Below, piece after piece: positions 16,424 to 25,412 of a DNA stretch of 32,572 nucleotides. The position numbers were made by a program, and so were the translations under genes. The DNA comes from Rubrobacter sp. (GTDB taxonomy: Bacteria > Actinomycetota > Rubrobacteria > Rubrobacterales > Rubrobacteraceae): assembly GCA_013695915.1 (NCBI GenBank), contig JACCZN010000053.1, positions 1 through 32,572 on the forward strand, in the 5' to 3' direction. The notes below the pieces were generated by a model. That model had not been told where the DNA came from. It saw nothing but the letters and a program-made list of their open reading frames with translations, and searched no databases. Numbering within the stretch: the stretch's first letter is position 1; every line of letters begins with the position of its first letter.

Positions 16424-17944
16424 TTGGTTCAGATAGGCACCAGAGAAGGCGCGCCGGAGGTGATCGGCACGGAACTGCTCGCGGTCGGAGTGTACCGGGG
16501 CGAGAGCCCACCGGAGCCCCTCGCGGGCGCCGCGGCACCCGCCGTGGAGAGCGGGGACTTCTCCGGCAAGGAGGGAGAGACTGTCCTGCTCTACGGGAAC
16601 GGCGGGCTCTCCGCCGCGCGCCTGCTGCTCCTCGGGCTCGGCGAGAGGGGCTCCTTCACGCTGGAGAAGCTCCGCCGCGCCGCCGCAACCACCGCAAAGA
16701 AGGCCCGGGACACCGGTCTCCGGGAGGCGGTCCTCGTACCTCCGGTATCCGAAGGAGCTGACGTCCGGTCCGCAGCCCAGGCCGCCGCAGAGGGGGCCGC
16801 GCTCGGGCTGTACCGGTTCACCCGGTACAAGACCCGCGGCAGCGGAGGTTCGGAGGGGCAGGAGGACGGAGCCGCAGACCGCGAGCTGGAGCGCTTCGAC
16901 CTGGCCTCTGCGGACGGGAACTCCGCAGAGGCACTGGCCCAGGGGGCCGCGACCGGGGCCGCGACCGGGGCCGCGGCGCTCCTGGCGCGGGACCTCGCCA
17001 ACGAGCCCGCCAGCACGGCCACCCCGGAGTACCTCGCGGAGACGGCGCGCGGCATCTCCGCCAGGTACGGCATGGAGACCACCATCCTGGACCGCGCCGC
17101 CATAGAGCAGGAGGGCCTCCGGGGGCTCGCAACCGTCGGCCGCTCCTCCTCGCAGGAGCCGCGCTTCATAGTGCTGGAGCACCGGGGCGGCGGAGACGAG
17201 GCACCCGTCGTGCTCGTCGGCAAGGCCATCACCTTCGACTCCGGCGGCATCTCCATAAAGCCCGCCGCGGGCATGGAGAATATGAAGTTCGACATGGGCG
17301 GCGGCGCGGCGGTGCTCGGCACTATGGAGGCCGTGGGCGCTCTCGGGCTCCCGCTGAACGTCGTGGCCCTCGTGCCCGCCACGGAGAACCTGCCCGCCGG
17401 GGACGCGTACAAGCCCGGCGACGTACTGACGCTCCACTCTGGTACCTCCGTCGAGGTGATCTCGACCGACGCCGAGGGGCGCCTGATACTCGCCGACGCC
17501 CTCTCCTACGCCCGGCGGTACTCCCCGGCCGCGGTAGTGGACTGCGCCACCCTGACCGGGGCCTGCATCGTGGCCCTGGGCCGACACGCCTCGGGCCTCA
17601 TGGGCAACGACGAGGACCTCGTGGCCGAGGTCCAGGCCGCCGGAGAGACGGCCGGGGAGCGCGCCTGGCCCTTGCCGCTCTTCGAGGAGTACACGGAGCA
17701 GATAAAGGGCGACACCGCCGACATAAAGAACGCCGGCGGCCGCAACGCGGGGGCCCTCACGGCCGGGGCCTTCCTCAAGGAGTTCGCCGACTACCCGTGG
17801 GCCCACCTGGACGTGGCCGGCACCGCCTTCGGCGACACCTCGCCGAACGCCTACACGCCGAAGGGAGCCTCCGGCAACCCGGCCCGGCTCCTCGTGGAGT
17901 TCCTGCAGGCCCGGGCGCAGCAGAACGGGGAGGTCGGAGAGTGA
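16424..17944 (+). CDS. pepA: Leucyl aminopeptidase (M17 family)
   Basis: TTG start with TTGGAGGATAA RBS; VGKAITFDSGGISIKPAAGMENMKFDMGGGAAV and NTDAEGR-like STDAEGRLILADAL motifs. Confidence 0.93.
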   Translation: MVQIGTREGAPEVIGTELLAVGVYRGESPPEPLAGAAAPAVESGDFSGKEGETVLLYGNGGLSAARLLLLGLGERGSFTLEKLRRAAATTAKKARDTGLREAVLVPPVSEGADVRSAAQAAAEGAALGLYRFTRYKTRGSGGSEGQEDGAADRELERFDLASADGNSAEALAQGAATGAATGAAALLARDLANEPASTATPEYLAETARGISARYGMETTILDRAAIEQEGLRGLATVGRSSSQEPRFIVLEHRGGGDEAPVVLVGKAITFDSGGISIKPAAGMENMKFDMGGGAAVLGTMEAVGALGLPLNVVALVPATENLPAGDAYKPGDVLTLHSGTSVEVISTDAEGRLILADALSYARRYSPAAVVDCATLTGACIVALGRHASGLMGNDEDLVAEVQAAGETAGERAWPLPLFEEYTEQIKGDTADIKNAGGRNAGALTAGAFLKEFADYPWAHLDVAGTAFGDTSPNAYTPKGASGNPARLLVEFLQARAQQNGEVGE

Positions 17945-18582
17945 TCCTGGAGAGCATCATCGTAGGCCCGTTCCAGGAGAACTGCTACGTAGTGGGCGAC
18001 GAGGAGTCCAAAGTCGGGACCGTCGTGGACCCCGGAGAGGAACCCACTCGCATAGCCCTCCTCGTGGAGAAGACCGGGCTGGAGATAGCCTCGATCATCC
18101 TGACCCACGCCCACATAGATCACGTCGGGGCCGTCGTGCCGCTGGTGGAGGAGTACGGCTGCCCGGTCCTGCTACACAGCGAGGCCGAGCCCATGCTCCA
18201 GCAGGTCCCTACACAGGCCATGATGATGGGCGTGAAGTTCGGCCGGGTACCCACCGTAGACCGTTACATAGCGGAGGACGAGGTGCTCGAGGTCGGTAGT
18301 CTGCGGTTGCGGTCGCTCTACACCCCCGGCCACGCCCCTGGTCACCTCGCGTTCTACGAGGAGTCCGAGGGCGTGGTGATCTCCGGCGACGCCCTCTTCG
18401 CCGGGAGCGTCGGCCGGGTGGACCTGCCGGGCGGGAGCATGGAGGTACTTCTGGGGAGCATACAGAGCAGGCTCCTGCCGCTCCCCGACGAGACCCGCAT
18501 CTGTCCCGGACACGGCCCGGAGACCACCATAGGACAGGAGAAGACGTATAACCCGTTCCTGCAAGGAGGTGGGCTTCTATGA
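17941..18582 (+). CDS. MBL-fold metallo-hydrolase (glyoxalase II-like)
   Basis: GTG start overlapping the pepA stop; VILESIIVGPFQENCYVVGDEESKVG...ILTHAHIDHVGAV...CPGHGPETTIGQEKTYNPFL. Confidence 0.9.
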   Translation: MILESIIVGPFQENCYVVGDEESKVGTVVDPGEEPTRIALLVEKTGLEIASIILTHAHIDHVGAVVPLVEEYGCPVLLHSEAEPMLQQVPTQAMMMGVKFGRVPTVDRYIAEDEVLEVGSLRLRSLYTPGHAPGHLAFYEESEGVVISGDALFAGSVGRVDLPGGSMEVLLGSIQSRLLPLPDETRICPGHGPETTIGQEKTYNPFLQGGGLL

Positions 18583-19097
18583 GCGAGAGCGTAGAGCAGC
18601 ACCGGCGGTCGGCACCCGACCACGTCCGGAGCGCCGTGCTCACCATAAGCGACTCCCGGACCCCGGAGAACGACACGGGCGGCGACGCCATACGGGACGC
18701 GCTACAGGCCGCCGGGCACGAGATCGTAGCCCGCGACCTCGTAAAGGACGAGCCGGGCCGGATCTGGGACACCCTCTCGGCGCTCCTGGCCCGGGAGGAC
18801 GTGGACGCCGTCATCACGACCGGAGGGACCGGCATCTCCGCCCGGGACTCTACCTACGAGGTCGTTGACCGCCTGCTGGAGAAGCGGCTCGACGGGTTCG
18901 GCGAGGTCTTCCGTATGCTCTCCTACGAGGAGGTCGGAGCCGCCGCCATACTGAGCCGCGCCGTGGCCGGTACCGTAGGTACCAAGTTCGTCGCAACACT
19001 CCCCGGCTCCACCAACGCCGTCCGGCTCGCCATGGAGAAGCTCCTGGCACCGGAGATCTCCCACGTAGTCTTCGAGCTCAGAAAGCACGTGGAGTAA
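18579..19097 (+). CDS. moaB: Molybdenum cofactor biosynthesis protein, MoaB/MogA family
   Basis: AVLTISDSRTPENDTGGDAIRDALQAAGHEI...DAVITTGGTGISARDSTYEVV...TLPGSTNAVRLAMEKLL. Confidence 0.9.
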   Translation: MSESVEQHRRSAPDHVRSAVLTISDSRTPENDTGGDAIRDALQAAGHEIVARDLVKDEPGRIWDTLSALLAREDVDAVITTGGTGISARDSTYEVVDRLLEKRLDGFGEVFRMLSYEEVGAAAILSRAVAGTVGTKFVATLPGSTNAVRLAMEKLLAPEISHVVFELRKHVE

Positions 19098-19354
19098 TGG
19101 AGCGCGAGCATCTCCCCCCCGAGTCGGAAGCCCTCTGGCGCAAGCTCTGGGAGCTCTGGCAGGCCAACGGCGAGGACGACGTGATCCTGGACCCCGCGAA
19201 GGTAGAGGAGCTGGAAGAGGAAGTACCCGCCCTCGAGGGCCGCATCCGAACGGCCCTCGCCTACCTGCAACGCGCCCGCTACATCCAGTACCGCTCCGGT
19301 GTCGGAGACGAGGGCATAGAGCCCATCCTCTACGACGTCTACGAGCCGGAATAG
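19097..19354 (+). CDS. Hypothetical protein, 85 aa
   Basis: ORF overlapping the moaB stop by 1 nt (TAATG); acidic, helical-looking. Confidence 0.65.
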   Translation: MEREHLPPESEALWRKLWELWQANGEDDVILDPAKVEELEEEVPALEGRIRTALAYLQRARYIQYRSGVGDEGIEPILYDVYEPE

Positions 19355-19362
19355 CCGAAAAA

Positions 19363-19388
19363 GAAGCGCCCCCTGCAGGGGGCGCTTC
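19363..19388 (-). terminator. Rho-independent terminator, mainly for minus-strand sortase transcript
   Basis: 26-bp perfect palindrome GAAGCGCCCCCTGCAGGGGGCGCTTC, with an A5 run on the left (= U tract on the minus strand). Confidence 0.85.
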
Positions 19389-19411
19389 CGGGTCTCCAGG
19401 TGTCTACCTGT

Positions 19412-20248
19412 CTAGGCCGAGATGGTATCTACCTTGTCCGCCCGCACTACGAGACGCTCGCTCCAGCCCGGGCCGACGCAGGTCTGAAGCGAGATCATGT
19501 CCCGCCCGGCCTCCGGCGCCGTGACCCACGTGTCGGTCGGCATGACCGTCATGACCTCGGTTACCTCGTACTCGTAGCTGGTGCCGTTGGCGTCGGTCAG
19601 GTAGATCCTGTCGCCGTAGGTCATGTTCGGGAGCGCCGCGAACTGCTGCCACGATCCGGTGCCCTCGTAGCCGTAGACATGCGCTGCTATGTAAGTGTTC
19701 GCCCCCTCCTGCCACGGGAATCCGGTGGAGGGCAGCTTTATAGCGCCCTGATGCAGGGCCTCTTCACTCTCGGTGTTGTAGATCGGGTCGCTGTAACGGC
19801 CCATCTTCGGCACCGTAAGGCTCATCTCCTCGCTGTTGGGGACCGGTACCTCAGCTTCCTCCTCAGCGGCCTCTTCGGCTGCAGCCTGCTCCTCAGCCTC
19901 CCGTTCGGCAGCCTCACGCTCGGCGGCTTTCCGTTCCGCGGCCTCTCGCTCCTCAGCCTCGCGCTCTGCGGCTTTCCGTTCCGCGGCTTCACGCTCGGCG
20001 GCCTGCCCGCCGTTGCGGTCCCCGTTGTTCTCCTCTGCGGTCTCTGCCGTGGCCTCTGGCGCCTCGGCTACCGCGGGTTCGCTAACCCGCGACACGGGCT
20101 CCGCGTCCGAGCCGTTGTCGCCCAGCCCCACCAGAAAGAAACCGCCGAGGGCTACGATGAGAACCGACACGAGAGCTATAGACCCCGCCGCTGCGAAGCG
20201 GGACCTACGACGTCTACTGGTACCGTAAGTTCTCATCCTATTATTCAT
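19412..20248 (-). CDS. Sortase family protein (class E/D-like) with Glu/Ala-rich repeat linker
   Basis: TM segment after the RRRRSRF N-terminus; sortase catalytic regions NTYIAAHVYGYEGTGSWQQF and ISLQTCVGPGWSERLVVRA. Start set at MNNRMRTYG; the longer ORF extends to 20365. Confidence 0.85.
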   Translation of the reverse strand: MNNRMRTYGTSRRRRSRFAAAGSIALVSVLIVALGGFFLVGLGDNGSDAEPVSRVSEPAVAEAPEATAETAEENNGDRNGGQAAEREAAERKAAEREAEEREAAERKAAEREAAEREAEEQAAAEEAAEEEAEVPVPNSEEMSLTVPKMGRYSDPIYNTESEEALHQGAIKLPSTGFPWQEGANTYIAAHVYGYEGTGSWQQFAALPNMTYGDRIYLTDANGTSYEYEVTEVMTVMPTDTWVTAPEAGRDMISLQTCVGPGWSERLVVRADKVDTISA

Positions 20249-20443
20249 GGAGGTGATTTTAGCAGCAGATACGGAAAGGTTGAATTGCTTTATTTGACGG
20301 GGTTTAAACTTTGCGAAACTTCGTGAAGTCCCACCGGCGCCGGAGGTATGAGAGCGTGCATACACGTGCGGCCCCTCGCAGGAGATACCCTGTACTGGGT
20401 GCGACCATCGGGAGTCGGGTAGAGGTTAGTATATGTGCCGCTG

Positions 20444-20460
20444 CCCGGGCGTTGCCCGGG
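20444..20460 (+). promoter_or_regulatory. Compact hairpin in the leader of the ABC exporter operon
   Basis: CCCGGGC-GTT-GCCCGGG, 7-bp perfect stem, about 32 nt before the TTG start. Confidence 0.35.
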
Positions 20461-20492
20461 GATCAGGAACGCGGAACCTAGGAGAGCAGGGT

Positions 20493-21458
20493 TTGGACAC
20501 CGAAACCTCAGAGCGCCTGCGGACGGGGCAGCGGGAGGCCACGCTGGAAGCCCGGGGTCTCAGGAAGAGCTACGCCGGGGGGTTCGAGGCCGTGAAGGGC
20601 ATCGACTTCCGGGTGTACGAGGGCGAGTGCTTCGGCTTTCTCGGGCCAAACGGCGCGGGCAAGACCTCTACCATGAGGATGATCTACGGCGGCGCCGAGC
20701 CGACCGGCGGGGAGCTCACCGTGGTCGGCCTGGACATCAGGCGCGACGAGCGCAACGTCAAGCGCCGCATCGGGGTGGTCCCGCAGGAGAACAACCTCGA
20801 CGAGGACCTGACGGTCCGGGAGAACCTGCTGGTCTACGCCCGGTACTTCGACCTGCCCCGCAAGCTGGCCCAGGCCAGGGCCGACGAACTTCTGGAGTTC
20901 GTGCAGCTCACCGACAAGCGGGGTGCCGAGGTAGAGCAGCTCTCCGGCGGCATGAAGCGCCGGCTCCTGATCGCCCGCGCCCTCGTAAACGACCCGGACC
21001 TCGTGGTCCTCGACGAGCCGACCACGGGGCTGGACCCCCAGGCGCGGCACCTGGTCTGGGAGAAGCTGCGCGAGCTTACCGGCCGGGGCAAGACCCTGGC
21101 CCTCACCACCCACTACATGGAGGAGGCCGCCCGGCTCTGCGACCGGCTGGTCATCATGGAGGGCGGGAAGGTCGTCTCCGAGGGCTCGCCGAGGTCGCTC
21201 ATAGAGCAGCACGTAAGCCCGCAGGTCCTGGAGTTCCGGGCGGACCGCGGCTCGCTCGACCGGCTGCTGCCGGTCGTGGAGGAGACCGCCGATGCCGTGG
21301 AGAACCGGGAGGAGGAGGTCCTGGTCTACACCGCCGCGGCCGACGCGCTGCTGGAGAAGGTCGAGGCCTCGGGGATACCCATCGAGCACACCGTCCGGCG
21401 GCAGGCGGGGCTCGAGGACGTCTTCCTGCGGCTCACGGGAAGGAGCCTGACCGACTAG
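20493..21458 (+). CDS. ABC transporter ATP-binding protein (DrrA/NodI-like)
   Basis: Walker A GPNGAGKTS, signature LSGGMKRRLLIARAL, Walker B LVVLDEPTTGLDP. TTG start with GGAGAGCAGG. Confidence 0.93.
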   Translation: MDTETSERLRTGQREATLEARGLRKSYAGGFEAVKGIDFRVYEGECFGFLGPNGAGKTSTMRMIYGGAEPTGGELTVVGLDIRRDERNVKRRIGVVPQENNLDEDLTVRENLLVYARYFDLPRKLAQARADELLEFVQLTDKRGAEVEQLSGGMKRRLLIARALVNDPDLVVLDEPTTGLDPQARHLVWEKLRELTGRGKTLALTTHYMEEAARLCDRLVIMEGGKVVSEGSPRSLIEQHVSPQVLEFRADRGSLDRLLPVVEETADAVENREEEVLVYTAAADALLEKVEASGIPIEHTVRRQAGLEDVFLRLTGRSLTD

Positions 21459-21474
21459 TGGAGGGCCGGGTACG

Positions 21475-22281
21475 GTGAAGGGCCGGATACGGCTGCCATC
21501 CCCGCGCGGCACCTTCCGCGTCTGGCAGCGCAACGCCACGATATTCCGCAAGTTCTGGAAGACGGCCCTCGGGCCGAACCTCTTCGAGCCGCTCCTGTAC
21601 CTCGCCGCCTTAGGCCTCGGCCTCGGGGCGTTCATCCAGGAGGAGGGCATCCAGGGGCAGAGCTACCCCCAGTACATAGCGCCCGGCCTCCTGGCGAGCA
21701 ACGCCATGTTCGCCGCCTCCTTCGAGAGCACCTTCAACACGTTCGTGAAGCTCAAGATAGACCGAGTCTACGAGGCGGTCATCACCACGCCGGTGAACGC
21801 CGAGGACGTCGTGGCCGGCGAGTACCTGTGGGCCGGGACCCGCGCGGCGCTCTACGGCACGGGGTTCCTGGCGGTCCTCACAGCGCTCGGCTTCATCTTC
21901 TCCCCCGACGCGCTGCTCGTAAGCTCGTTCTGGGCGCTCCTGATACCGCCGCTCCTGCTCCTGGTCGGCGTGATGTTCAGCGTGATGGGCACGCTCTTCA
22001 CGAGCCTCATAGGCCGCATAGACCTCTACGCCTACTACTTCACCCTGGTCGTAACGCCGCTCTTCCTCTTCTCCGGCATCTTCTTCCCGGTGGACGACTT
22101 CCCCGCCCCGATACCCCAGATCGCCTGGTTCACGCCCCTCTACCACGCGGTGAACGCCTGCCGGGAGCTGGCCTCCGGTCCCTCCATCGGGGTGCTCGTG
22201 GACGTGGGCTGGATGGTGGTCTTTACCGCGGCGCTGGCGCTCGTCCCGATCTACTTCATGCGCCGACGGCTCATAAGCTAG
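21475..22281 (+). CDS. ABC-2 type permease (DrrB/NodJ-like)
   Basis: About 6 TM; SYPQYIAPGLLASNAMFAASFESTF... FSGIFFPVDDFPAPIPQIAWFTPLYHAVNACREL. Confidence 0.9.
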   Translation: MKGRIRLPSPRGTFRVWQRNATIFRKFWKTALGPNLFEPLLYLAALGLGLGAFIQEEGIQGQSYPQYIAPGLLASNAMFAASFESTFNTFVKLKIDRVYEAVITTPVNAEDVVAGEYLWAGTRAALYGTGFLAVLTALGFIFSPDALLVSSFWALLIPPLLLLVGVMFSVMGTLFTSLIGRIDLYAYYFTLVVTPLFLFSGIFFPVDDFPAPIPQIAWFTPLYHAVNACRELASGPSIGVLVDVGWMVVFTAALALVPIYFMRRRLIS

Positions 22282-22309
22282 CGCCCCGCTTCTGATAGGA
22301 TTCTCCCCT

Positions 22310-22927
22310 ATGCAGAACAAGACCTTTGCCGTACGGCCCGCCGGGCCCGAAGACGACCCGGCCATCGCCGCGCTCGTCGTCGAGGGGTTCCTCGACAAGT
22401 TCCGCCCCATCTTCCGCGGCCGGATAGACCAGTCGACGGACATCATGGAGAAGTGGGTACGTCTGGAGCACTCGATAGGCGGCGTCTCCTCGCTCGTGGT
22501 CGAGACCTCCGACGGGGTGGTGGCGAGCGTCGGGGTGCGCCTCGGGGACTCGGAGGACGAGACCCTCTCCCGGGCGCTCTGGTCCATACTGCGCAAGCAC
22601 CTGGGCCTGATACCGGCCGTCCGGGCCGCCGCCCTCCTCTCGTATCCCCGCTACGCCCCGCAGCGCGCGGAGGCTTACGTGGAGCGGCTCGTGGTCTCCT
22701 CGGACTACCGGCACGAGGGCATGGCCCGTACCCTGCTCCACGAGGCCGAGAGCCGCGGCCGGGAGGAGGAGAAGGGGACCGTGGCGCTCCACGTGACCAA
22801 CAACAACCACGCGGCCCTCAAGCTCTACGAGAGCGAGGGCTACGGCGAGGTCTCCCGACAGCGCTCGCTGCTGACGAGCTACGCTCTAGGCATAAAGAGC
22901 TGGCTCTACCTGAGGAAGGACCTCTGA
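22310..22927 (+). CDS. GNAT family N-acetyltransferase
   Basis: YVERLVVSSDYRHEGMARTLLHEAESRGREEEKGTVALHVTNNNHAALKLYESEGYGEVSRQRS. Confidence 0.9.
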   Translation: MQNKTFAVRPAGPEDDPAIAALVVEGFLDKFRPIFRGRIDQSTDIMEKWVRLEHSIGGVSSLVVETSDGVVASVGVRLGDSEDETLSRALWSILRKHLGLIPAVRAAALLSYPRYAPQRAEAYVERLVVSSDYRHEGMARTLLHEAESRGREEEKGTVALHVTNNNHAALKLYESEGYGEVSRQRSLLTSYALGIKSWLYLRKDL

Positions 22928-23054
22928 CCGCTCCCCCGACGGCCAGATCAGGGCCCAGGTAGACCGGAGAGAAGCTGCGGCCTAGAGGACCGGGACGCCG
23001 AGTTGCTCTCCGCGCACGGTGACCCTCTGTCCTGCGCCATCCGCGGGGCTGGTC

Positions 23055-24425
23055 TTACGGCCGAGCGTCCTCCGGACCCTCGGCATCGCTACCTTCTATA
23101 TCTTCGGGCGGCTCCGGCCTGGAGCCTTTGCGGTGTCCGGCATCCTGCCAGCGTTCGGGCCAGTCGAAGAGGTCGTCCGGGAGCTCCGGGATGAGGTTCT
23201 GCGAGGGGTCTATGGAGCCCGCGGCCCGGGTGCTCTCCGCAGCGCGGCGGCGGCCCTCCGTCTGGCCTCTGGAGCCCATCCTCTTGTGTACGCGGGGCGC
23301 TTCGGGCTCCGGCTCCTCCGCGGGGTGCTCGCCGGGGGCCTCCGGTGGAGGGGCCTCGGGCCGCAGGGCTCTCAGGTCGGCCGGGGCCTCTCCTCTGGAG
23401 TGCGGCTCCACAGGGTCGGCGGCAGGCTCTTCCGGGGCCTCCTCGGGGTCGGCGGGCTCGTAGTCTCCGGAGGTACGCCTCTTGGTGACACCTTCCAGGT
23501 GTCCGGTCTCGCCGGTCAGGAACTCCAGGAGATGGGCCTCGAACTCGTCCGGGCGCTCGACCATCGGGAGGTGACCGCACTCCTCTATGAGGCGGGCCTC
23601 GGACCGGGGCGCGACGCGGGTCCAGGAGGCGGAGGACTGGGGGTCCACGATCTGGTCCTCCTCGCCGCAGACGACCAGCAGGGGCTTGTTGAAGCCGCGG
23701 GTCTGGCGGGCGAGCCGTCCCAGGCCTGTCTCGCGCCGGGTGACGTCGTAGCTGGACCTCACCGCGGCGGGGGTGGACCTCCCCGCGTCCTCGAGGACCT
23801 CCTCCAGGAGGTCCTCGCGCTCGGAGACAAAGGCGCGCATCCACAGCTCGCGCACGGGCCGCACGTACTGCCCCAGGGAGTAGAACACCGCCCCGACGAC
23901 CGGCAGCATAGCCAGCCAGAGTAGGGTCGGGAGGTCTATCTGCTCCTGATCCGCCGGGGCGGCCACGAGCACCAGCCGGTCCACGGTGTCCGGGTGGTCC
24001 GCTGCGAGCTTGACGGCCATGCTCCCGCCGATGTCGTGTCCCACGACGGTGGCATGGCTTATCTCGAAGTGCGCGCAGAAGGTGTAGAGGAGGCGGCTGC
24101 CGTGGCGCACCCCGTAGCCGGAGAGCGGCTTGTCGGACTCACCGAACCCGTTGAGGTCCAGGGAGTAGACCGTGAACCGGCTGGAGAGGCGCCCGGCGAG
24201 CCGCTCCCAGATGCGGGACGAGGAGAGGAGACCGTGGACCAGAAGGACCGGCGGACCCTCGCCGGTGATCCGGTACCGGATCCAGGTCCCCTCGAGCTCC
24301 ACGTACTCCTCGTCGCGCACGTTCTGGACCTCGTGGGTCGTGCGCCCGAGAAGGAGAGACCCGACAACGAAGAGTGTCAGCGCCGCCAGCAGCAGAATGA
24401 TCAAGACGTTCATGCCCGGCATCAT
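23055..24425 (-). CDS. Alpha/beta hydrolase with long disordered Pro/Glu-rich C-terminal tail
   Basis: VLLVHGLLSSSRIWERLAGRLSSRFTVYSLDLNGFGESDKP...VVGHDIGGSMAVKLAADHPD...LIEECGHLPMVERPDEF, then a tail of about 145 aa. Confidence 0.85.
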   Translation of the reverse strand: MMPGMNVLIILLLAALTLFVVGSLLLGRTTHEVQNVRDEEYVELEGTWIRYRITGEGPPVLLVHGLLSSSRIWERLAGRLSSRFTVYSLDLNGFGESDKPLSGYGVRHGSRLLYTFCAHFEISHATVVGHDIGGSMAVKLAADHPDTVDRLVLVAAPADQEQIDLPTLLWLAMLPVVGAVFYSLGQYVRPVRELWMRAFVSEREDLLEEVLEDAGRSTPAAVRSSYDVTRRETGLGRLARQTRGFNKPLLVVCGEEDQIVDPQSSASWTRVAPRSEARLIEECGHLPMVERPDEFEAHLLEFLTGETGHLEGVTKRRTSGDYEPADPEEAPEEPAADPVEPHSRGEAPADLRALRPEAPPPEAPGEHPAEEPEPEAPRVHKRMGSRGQTEGRRRAAESTRAAGSIDPSQNLIPELPDDLFDWPERWQDAGHRKGSRPEPPEDIEGSDAEGPEDARP

Positions 24426-24466
24426 ACATTAATAGGATTTCCGGGTCATAGCGTCCCCGGAGCTAC

Positions 24467-24682
24467 TCAGCGCCGGGCGAAGAACCGCCGCACGACCAGG
24501 GAGGCGACGACCGTGGAGGCCACGGTGAAACCGGCCTTGATCGCGGCCTCCTTCACATCGTCTTTTACGCCCCGCTGCTCGGGCGGCTCGCTGACCAGCC
24601 GGTCCACCAGCGCGCTCGCCATCCTGGAGGCTATCACCGCCGCGATGATAGAGATCAACCTCTTCTGCATCTCCTCGTCCAA
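24467..24682 (-). CDS. Small hypothetical membrane-associated protein, 71 aa
   Basis: MDEEMQKRLISIIAAVIASRMASALVDRLV...KAGFTVASTVVASLVVRRFFARR. Confidence 0.6.
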   Translation of the reverse strand: MDEEMQKRLISIIAAVIASRMASALVDRLVSEPPEQRGVKDDVKEAAIKAGFTVASTVVASLVVRRFFARR

Positions 24683-24789
24683 GGACCTCTCCCTTCTCTA
24701 CCGCCGGAGCCGCAGCACCGGATAACGACCGACGGGCACGGATTCTAACCCAAACGGCCCGCAAACCGCGCACCGGGACGCGCGGCGTT

Positions 24790-25131
24790 CTAGGCGCTCC
24801 GGTGACTTCGGCGGGACCCCAGAGCATAGAGGTGCCGCAACTGCGAGCGCAGGGTACCGCGCCCGGAGCCGAGCGGGTGGTTCTCGATGTGGTACAGGAC
24901 CTCGCCCGGACGCCCCGGGTGGAGGTCGTGCTCCGTCATGAAGTCCAGTAGCTCCCGGAAGTCGTCGCCAACCTGGTCCACGAACTCCGAGAAAGAGATA
25001 CTGCCCGACACCAATCGCTCGCGGGCCTCGCCCGCGTCCAGCGTCCCCAGGTGACGGTTGTTGTGCCGGACGATGAGACCGGAGACCGCGGCCCCCACCT
25101 CTCTCTCACAGACCTTCTCCTGATACTGCAC
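24790..25131 (-). CDS. Hypothetical protein
   Basis: GTG start with GGAAAGGGGCTG upstream; VQYQEKVCEREVGAAVSGLIVRHNNRHLGTLDAGEAR.... Confidence 0.55.
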   Translation of the reverse strand: MQYQEKVCEREVGAAVSGLIVRHNNRHLGTLDAGEARERLVSGSISFSEFVDQVGDDFRELLDFMTEHDLHPGRPGEVLYHIENHPLGSGRGTLRSQLRHLYALGSRRSHRSA

Positions 25132-25250
25132 ACCAGCCCCTTTCCAGCCCCGCAAGGCAGTTCCCCTGAGTCCTCTTCCCCGAGAAGCTCGCCCCCCTTT
25201 CCGAACCTCCCAAACCTTACGCAGAGTCTACGGACCCTCTCCCCGCTTGT

Positions 25251-25273
25251 AAAGTATGCTGCGCAAAGTGTGC
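25251..25273. repeat. Direct repeat AAAGTATGC / AAAGTGTGC at 14-bp spacing
   Basis: AAAGTATGC-TGCGC-AAAGTGTGC in the divergent intergenic region. Confidence 0.5.
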
Positions 25274-25412
25274 TCTCCCCCACTTCGGCAGCGGCTACCC
25301 ACGGGTATACTCGGCCCGTTCGAGAAGGAGACCCCGGAAGGAGCCAGAGGCGCATGTCTCTCGCGGCCGCGCACCCGACGCCTGCAGCCGTAGCCCCGGA
25401 AGCGGCGCTCCG

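Noticed and set aside
16943-16978. 12-bp tandem repeat GGGGCCGCGACC in pepA
   Set aside because: Encodes the in-frame AATGAATGAA helix of an otherwise normal M17 peptidase; simple codon-level repetition.
20246-20265. ATCACCTCC directly upstream of the sortase ATG, resembling the 16S rRNA 3' end
   Set aside because: Only 9 nt, most likely coincidental; no rRNA context.
22983-23056. Minus-strand peptide KTSPADGAGQRVTVRGEQLGVPVL* after the hydrolase stop
   Set aside because: Could be a frameshifted tail or a remnant, but too short and without a recognisable family to call.
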